A DNA stretch of 8,985 nt from Longimicrobiales bacterium (GTDB taxonomy: Bacteria; Gemmatimonadota; Gemmatimonadetes; Longimicrobiales; Gaopeijiaceae). The notes under the pieces are model-generated. The model did not search any database. It saw only the letters and a program-made list of their open reading frames with translations, and was not told the origin of the DNA. The position numbers were made by a program, and so were the translations under genes. Numbering within the stretch: the first letter of the stretch is position 1; each line of letters starts with the position of its first letter. The DNA lies in the NCBI GenBank assembly GCA_028280205.1, contig JANQME010000287.1:1-8985 (forward strand). The letters run 5' to 3'. Below are positions 6,946 through 8,985 of this stretch, piece by piece.

Positions 6946-7596
6946 TCAGACGGGGTCGGTCGCGGGAAGCACCGCGTCCATCAGCGCGATCGAGAGGTGA
7001 AAGCCCCTTCGCGCCTCTTCCGTCATTGCGTCGGCGACTCCGGGGGGTAGCGCGTCGAGTCGGTCACGGAACTCCGCCTTGAAGGCGTCGATCGGACCGA
7101 GCTCGGCGAAGTCGTACGCAGCCGTCCCCTCCGTGCCCTCCAGCCCGTAGTGCGTCCGCACCAGCCGTGCGAGCGTCTGGCCGCCGCTCACGTCGCCCAT
7201 GTAGCGGACCCACGCGTGCGCGATCACCCCGTGCGGATCGTCGGACGCGAGGCGGTGAACGGCCGCGGCGTATTCGGCTCCGGCCCCGAGGAGCGCCACC
7301 TCGTCCCGCCAGGCCGGTCCGTGCAGTGAGCGGAGGTCTCGGTCGATGTGGCCGGCCCGCGCCAGCTCCGGGCGGTCGAGCCAGGCCGCGAGCGGGTGCG
7401 CACGGCAGCGCTGCAGCGCCTCCTCCAGACCCTCGTAGACCGCATGCAGACCGCGCCCGAGAATCACGTAGCGCTCGAGGGGGAGAGAGCCCCTGAGAAG
7501 GGCCGCCATCGCCGGCCTCCGCTCCGCCGCCCGGTGGAGGTCGCGGGTCTCCGATCCCAGGCGCTCGGCGAGACCTTGTCCGGGTGTCGAGTTCAC
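6946..7596 (-). CDS. hemO: Heme oxygenase (biliverdin supply for the phytochrome)
   Basis: Heme oxygenase opens heme to biliverdin IX, CO and Fe2+ using reductant and O2; in phytochrome operons (bphO) it supplies the chromophore. The 216-aa product is the usual bacterial size and mostly helical. LGSETRDLHRAAE (13-25) carries the proximal heme ligand H21, and the distal helix motif RYMGDVSGGQTLARL (131-145) contains the flexible GDxSGG (134-139). The frame holds no early ATG; the GTG at 7596-7594 (MNSTPGQGL...) is chosen because it leaves a short N-terminus before the ligand helix. A GAGG about 10 bases upstream could serve as ribosome site. The frame is open much further upstream, but that part is antisense to hemC and Arg/Ser/Pro-rich. 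The gene converges on bphP, 55 bases apart, and is divergent from hemC. Needing O2, it suggests an organism that lives at least partly aerobically. Confidence 0.93.
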   Translation of the reverse strand: MNSTPGQGLAERLGSETRDLHRAAERRPAMAALLRGSLPLERYVILGRGLHAVYEGLEEALQRCRAHPLAAWLDRPELARAGHIDRDLRSLHGPAWRDEVALLGAGAEYAAAVHRLASDDPHGVIAHAWVRYMGDVSGGQTLARLVRTHYGLEGTEGTAAYDFAELGPIDAFKAEFRDRLDALPPGVADAMTEEARRGFHLSIALMDAVLPATDPV

Positions 7597-7607
7597 TTGA
7601 CGGTCAA
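7597..7607. promoter_or_regulatory. TTGAC-N-GTCAA palindrome at the hemO start codon
   Basis: The perfect 5-bp inverted repeat TTGACGGTCAA abuts the hemO GTG on the minus strand and provides the -35-like hexamer of a candidate hemC promoter on the plus strand. A protein bound here could affect both genes. A short palindrome can arise by chance, so this is only a candidate operator. Confidence 0.3.
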
Positions 7608-7626
7608 CCTCGCTGACGGATAGCCT
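7597..7626 (+). promoter_or_regulatory. Candidate sigma70-type promoter towards hemC
   Basis: TTGACG at 7597-7602 matches five of six -35 positions, and TAGCCT at 7621-7626, 18 bases on, keeps T1, A2 and T6 of the -10 box. Transcription would begin near 7632-7634 and leave a leader of about 75 bases. That start falls inside the first arm of the hairpin at 7629-7656, so promoter and full RNA hairpin cannot both belong to this transcript. Confidence 0.35.
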
Positions 7627-7628
7627 AC

Positions 7629-7663
7629 CGGGCCGTCGACCCCTTCCGACGGCCCGTTTCGTT
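7629..7663 (+). terminator. Perfect 10-bp hairpin with T-rich tail upstream of hemC
   Basis: CGGGCCGTCG (7629-7638) and CGACGGCCCG (7647-7656) are exact complements around an 8-base loop, followed on the plus strand by TTTCGTT (7657-7663). This has the form of an intrinsic terminator for rightward transcription. No plus-strand gene ends nearby; the closest is bphP, 740 bases upstream, with hemO between on the other strand. It may stop read-through that is antisense to hemO, act as an attenuator of hemC, or be a DNA-level palindrome. Confidence 0.55.
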
Positions 7664-7708
7664 CCGTAACGACGCGGTGCGCGATCCCCGAAGCAAGGGT
7701 CGGTCGGT

Positions 7709-8635
7709 CTGAGAATCGGAACGAGAGGATCGGAGCTGGCGCTCACGCAGGCCCGTGAGGTCGCGAGCTGCCTCGAGCGCGCCGGCTTCCCGTCCGAGAT
7801 CGTGACCATCACCACGACCGGGGATCGCCGCGAGATTCCGAGGGACCCACGCGACATCGGCAAGGCGCTCTGGACCCGCGAGATCGAGGAGGCGCTGCGG
7901 GACGGAGAGATCGATCTGGCGGTGCACAGCCTCAAGGACCTGCCGGCGAAGCTCCCCGAGGGTCTCGAGATCGGCGCGGTGCGCCCACGGGAGGACCCCC
8001 GCGACGTGCTCGTCTCGGCGGGCGACCCCGTCCCCGTCGACGGACTGGCCCGGGGTGCCCGCGTGGGCACGGGCTCCACGCGCCGGGTGGCCGCGCTGCT
8101 CCGCAGTCGACCCGACCTCGAGGTCGTGCCGCTCAAGGGGAACGTCCCGACCCGCCTGAAGCGTCTGGAGGAAGGCGCCTTCGACGCGATCGTGCTCGCC
8201 GCGGCCGGACTCAACCGGCTCGGGCTGAAGCCTCCGGGGGGCGTCCCGCTGGAACCCGACGTGATGACCCCGGCGCTCTGCCAGGGGATCGTCGCGATCG
8301 AGGTCCGCGAGGCCGATCTCGGCGCGCCCTGGGTCGCGGCGCTGGACCACGAGGAGACGGCGACCGCGACCCGCGCGGAGCGGGCGCTCCTCGGAGCGCT
8401 CGGGGTGGGATGCGGTGCTCCGGTCGGGGGCCTCGCGCGGCTTGGGGAAGGCACGGTCGAGGTGTTCGGAGAGGTCCTTTCCCTGGACGGAGCCTCCCAC
8501 GCCGCCGAGCGTGCATCCGGGCCCACGGAGGAGGCCGCCGCGCTCGGCCGAGCGGTGGGACGCCGGCTGGTCGAGGACTCCGCCGCCGAGCTGCTCGCCG
8601 AGCTCCTCGGGCCGGCCGCCGCGCATGACCGATGA
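7709..8635 (+). CDS. hemC: Porphobilinogen deaminase (hydroxymethylbilane synthase), apparent CTG start
   Basis: HemC joins four porphobilinogens into hydroxymethylbilane, the last linear intermediate of tetrapyrrole synthesis; it is cytosolic. Reading from CTG at 7709 gives 308 aa (M)RIGTRGSELALTQAREV, exactly the usual family N-terminus and length. The catalytic loop is LAVHSLKDLP with D77 (E. coli D84 equivalent), followed by GSTRRVAALL (substrate-binding arginines), and LGVGCGAPVGG with C235 anchoring the dipyrromethane cofactor. No ATG, GTG or TTG lies in this frame between the stop at 7667 and the CTG; an internal ATG at 7802 would delete the conserved N-terminal strand. AAGGG at 7695-7699 is a possible ribosome site, 9 bases away. 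A short GTG-led frame (7677-7712) ends in TGA overlapping the CTG. hemD overlaps the 3' end by 11 bases. The enzyme identity is certain; the start codon is inferred. Confidence 0.93.
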   Translation: MRIGTRGSELALTQAREVASCLERAGFPSEIVTITTTGDRREIPRDPRDIGKALWTREIEEALRDGEIDLAVHSLKDLPAKLPEGLEIGAVRPREDPRDVLVSAGDPVPVDGLARGARVGTGSTRRVAALLRSRPDLEVVPLKGNVPTRLKRLEEGAFDAIVLAAAGLNRLGLKPPGGVPLEPDVMTPALCQGIVAIEVREADLGAPWVAALDHEETATATRAERALLGALGVGCGAPVGGLARLGEGTVEVFGEVLSLDGASHAAERASGPTEEAAALGRAVGRRLVEDSAAELLAELLGPAAAHDR

Positions 8636-8985
8636 GCTGGAGGGCCGGACGGTCGTGGTGACCCGTGCCGAGGAGCCGGACGGTCCGCTCGCGCGACGGC
8701 TGCGCGGCCTGGGCGCCGAGGTCCTCCTCCTACCCACCGTCGAGATCGGTCCGCCCGCGGATCCGGCTCCGCTGGAGCGGGCGTGCGCGGAGCTGCCCAC
8801 CTTCGACTGGATCGTCTTCACCAGCGCCCGGGCCGTGTGGGCCGTGGCCGACCGGGCGGGCGAGCTCCTGGCGAAACGGGCCGGCGAGATCCCGGCGGGG
8901 CGCGTGACCGAGCACCCGTTCCGCGTGGCGGTCGTCGGCCCGGCGTCCCGCGCCGCCGCCGGGACCGCGGGCTTCGGCGTGGGGG
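8625..8985 (+). CDS. hemD: Uroporphyrinogen-III synthase, N-terminal part (cut by window edge)
   Basis: HemD closes and isomerises hydroxymethylbilane from HemC into uroporphyrinogen III. The ATG at 8625 overlaps the hemC stop by 11 bases and opens a frame with no stop to the window edge (120 codons). It begins MTDELEGRTVVVTRAEEP, then LARRLRGLGAEVLLLPTVEI (about 22-41) and FDWIVFTSARAVWAV (about 61-75). The pattern VVVTR, G-A-x-V-x-x-x-P and D-x-(I/V)-x-F-(T/S)-S is typical of the weakly conserved HemD family. FRVAVVGPASRAAA (about 101-114) fits the following strand with A-V-G. The overlap implies coupled translation and fits the common hemCD order. The C-terminal half is outside the window, so a HemD fusion to another tetrapyrrole enzyme (for example a methyltransferase) cannot be excluded. 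Confidence 0.88.
   Translation, partial: MTDELEGRTVVVTRAEEPDGPLARRLRGLGAEVLLLPTVEIGPPADPAPLERACAELPTFDWIVFTSARAVWAVADRAGELLAKRAGEIPAGRVTEHPFRVAVVGPASRAAAGTAGFGVG

Noticed and set aside
7597..8526. N-terminal extension of heme oxygenase to a 526-aa protein.
   Set aside because: The extra part is antisense to hemC and low in complexity; the heme oxygenase fold starts just after the GTG at 7596.
7625..8821. A 398-codon minus-strand frame over hemC and hemD.
   Set aside because: It overlaps completely with HemC/HemD, whose catalytic motifs are intact; no domain is recognisable in it.

Overview
The window looks like part of the photosynthesis / tetrapyrrole region of a high-G+C (roughly 70 % by eye) anoxygenic phototrophic bacterium. 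The evidence is two subunits of the bacteriochlorophyll magnesium chelatase (BchI, BchD) beside the AerR-PpsR pair known from purple-bacterial photosynthesis gene clusters, followed by a bacteriophytochrome of the kind that controls PpsR. The lineage cannot be fixed from this sequence. Purple Proteobacteria carry such clusters, and so do phototrophic Gemmatimonadota, which received theirs from Proteobacteria.

Layout. On the minus strand, reading leftwards from about 2750: a small unrecognised protein (95-99 aa), bchI (337 aa) and bchD (482 aa visible, cut by the left edge). They are tightly packed, with a 5-base gap and then an 8-base overlap, so they are almost certainly one operon. Diverging from about 2798 on the plus strand: aerR (B12-binding antirepressor type), ppsR (371 aa, with no C-terminal helix-turn-helix) and bphP (719-aa biliverdin-type phytochrome with a PAS output region and no recognisable histidine kinase). 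A heme oxygenase gene (hemO/bphO) faces bphP on the minus strand and would supply its biliverdin. From about 7709 the plus strand carries hemC and the start of hemD, two consecutive steps of the common tetrapyrrole pathway, overlapping by 11 bases.

How they fit together. HemC and HemD make uroporphyrinogen III, the precursor of heme, bacteriochlorophyll and B12. BchI/BchD commit protoporphyrin to bacteriochlorophyll, HemO turns heme into the phytochrome chromophore, and AerR-type proteins read B12. The regulatory trio aerR-ppsR-bphP thus joins a cobalamin sensor, a PAS-domain regulator and a red/far-red sensor in one transcription unit, beside genes of the pathway they are expected to control.

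The main oddities are: (1) the PpsR homologue stops right after its second PAS domain, so it cannot bind DNA in the usual way, and no frame downstream restores the missing part; (2) hemC has no ATG/GTG/TTG in its frame and appears to start at CTG, next to three GGTC copies where one extra copy would put it in frame with an upstream GTG; (3) a perfect 10-bp hairpin with a T-rich tail and a TTGAC-N-GTCAA palindrome lie in the hemO/hemC intergenic region. No rRNA, tRNA, CRISPR array or insertion sequence was seen.
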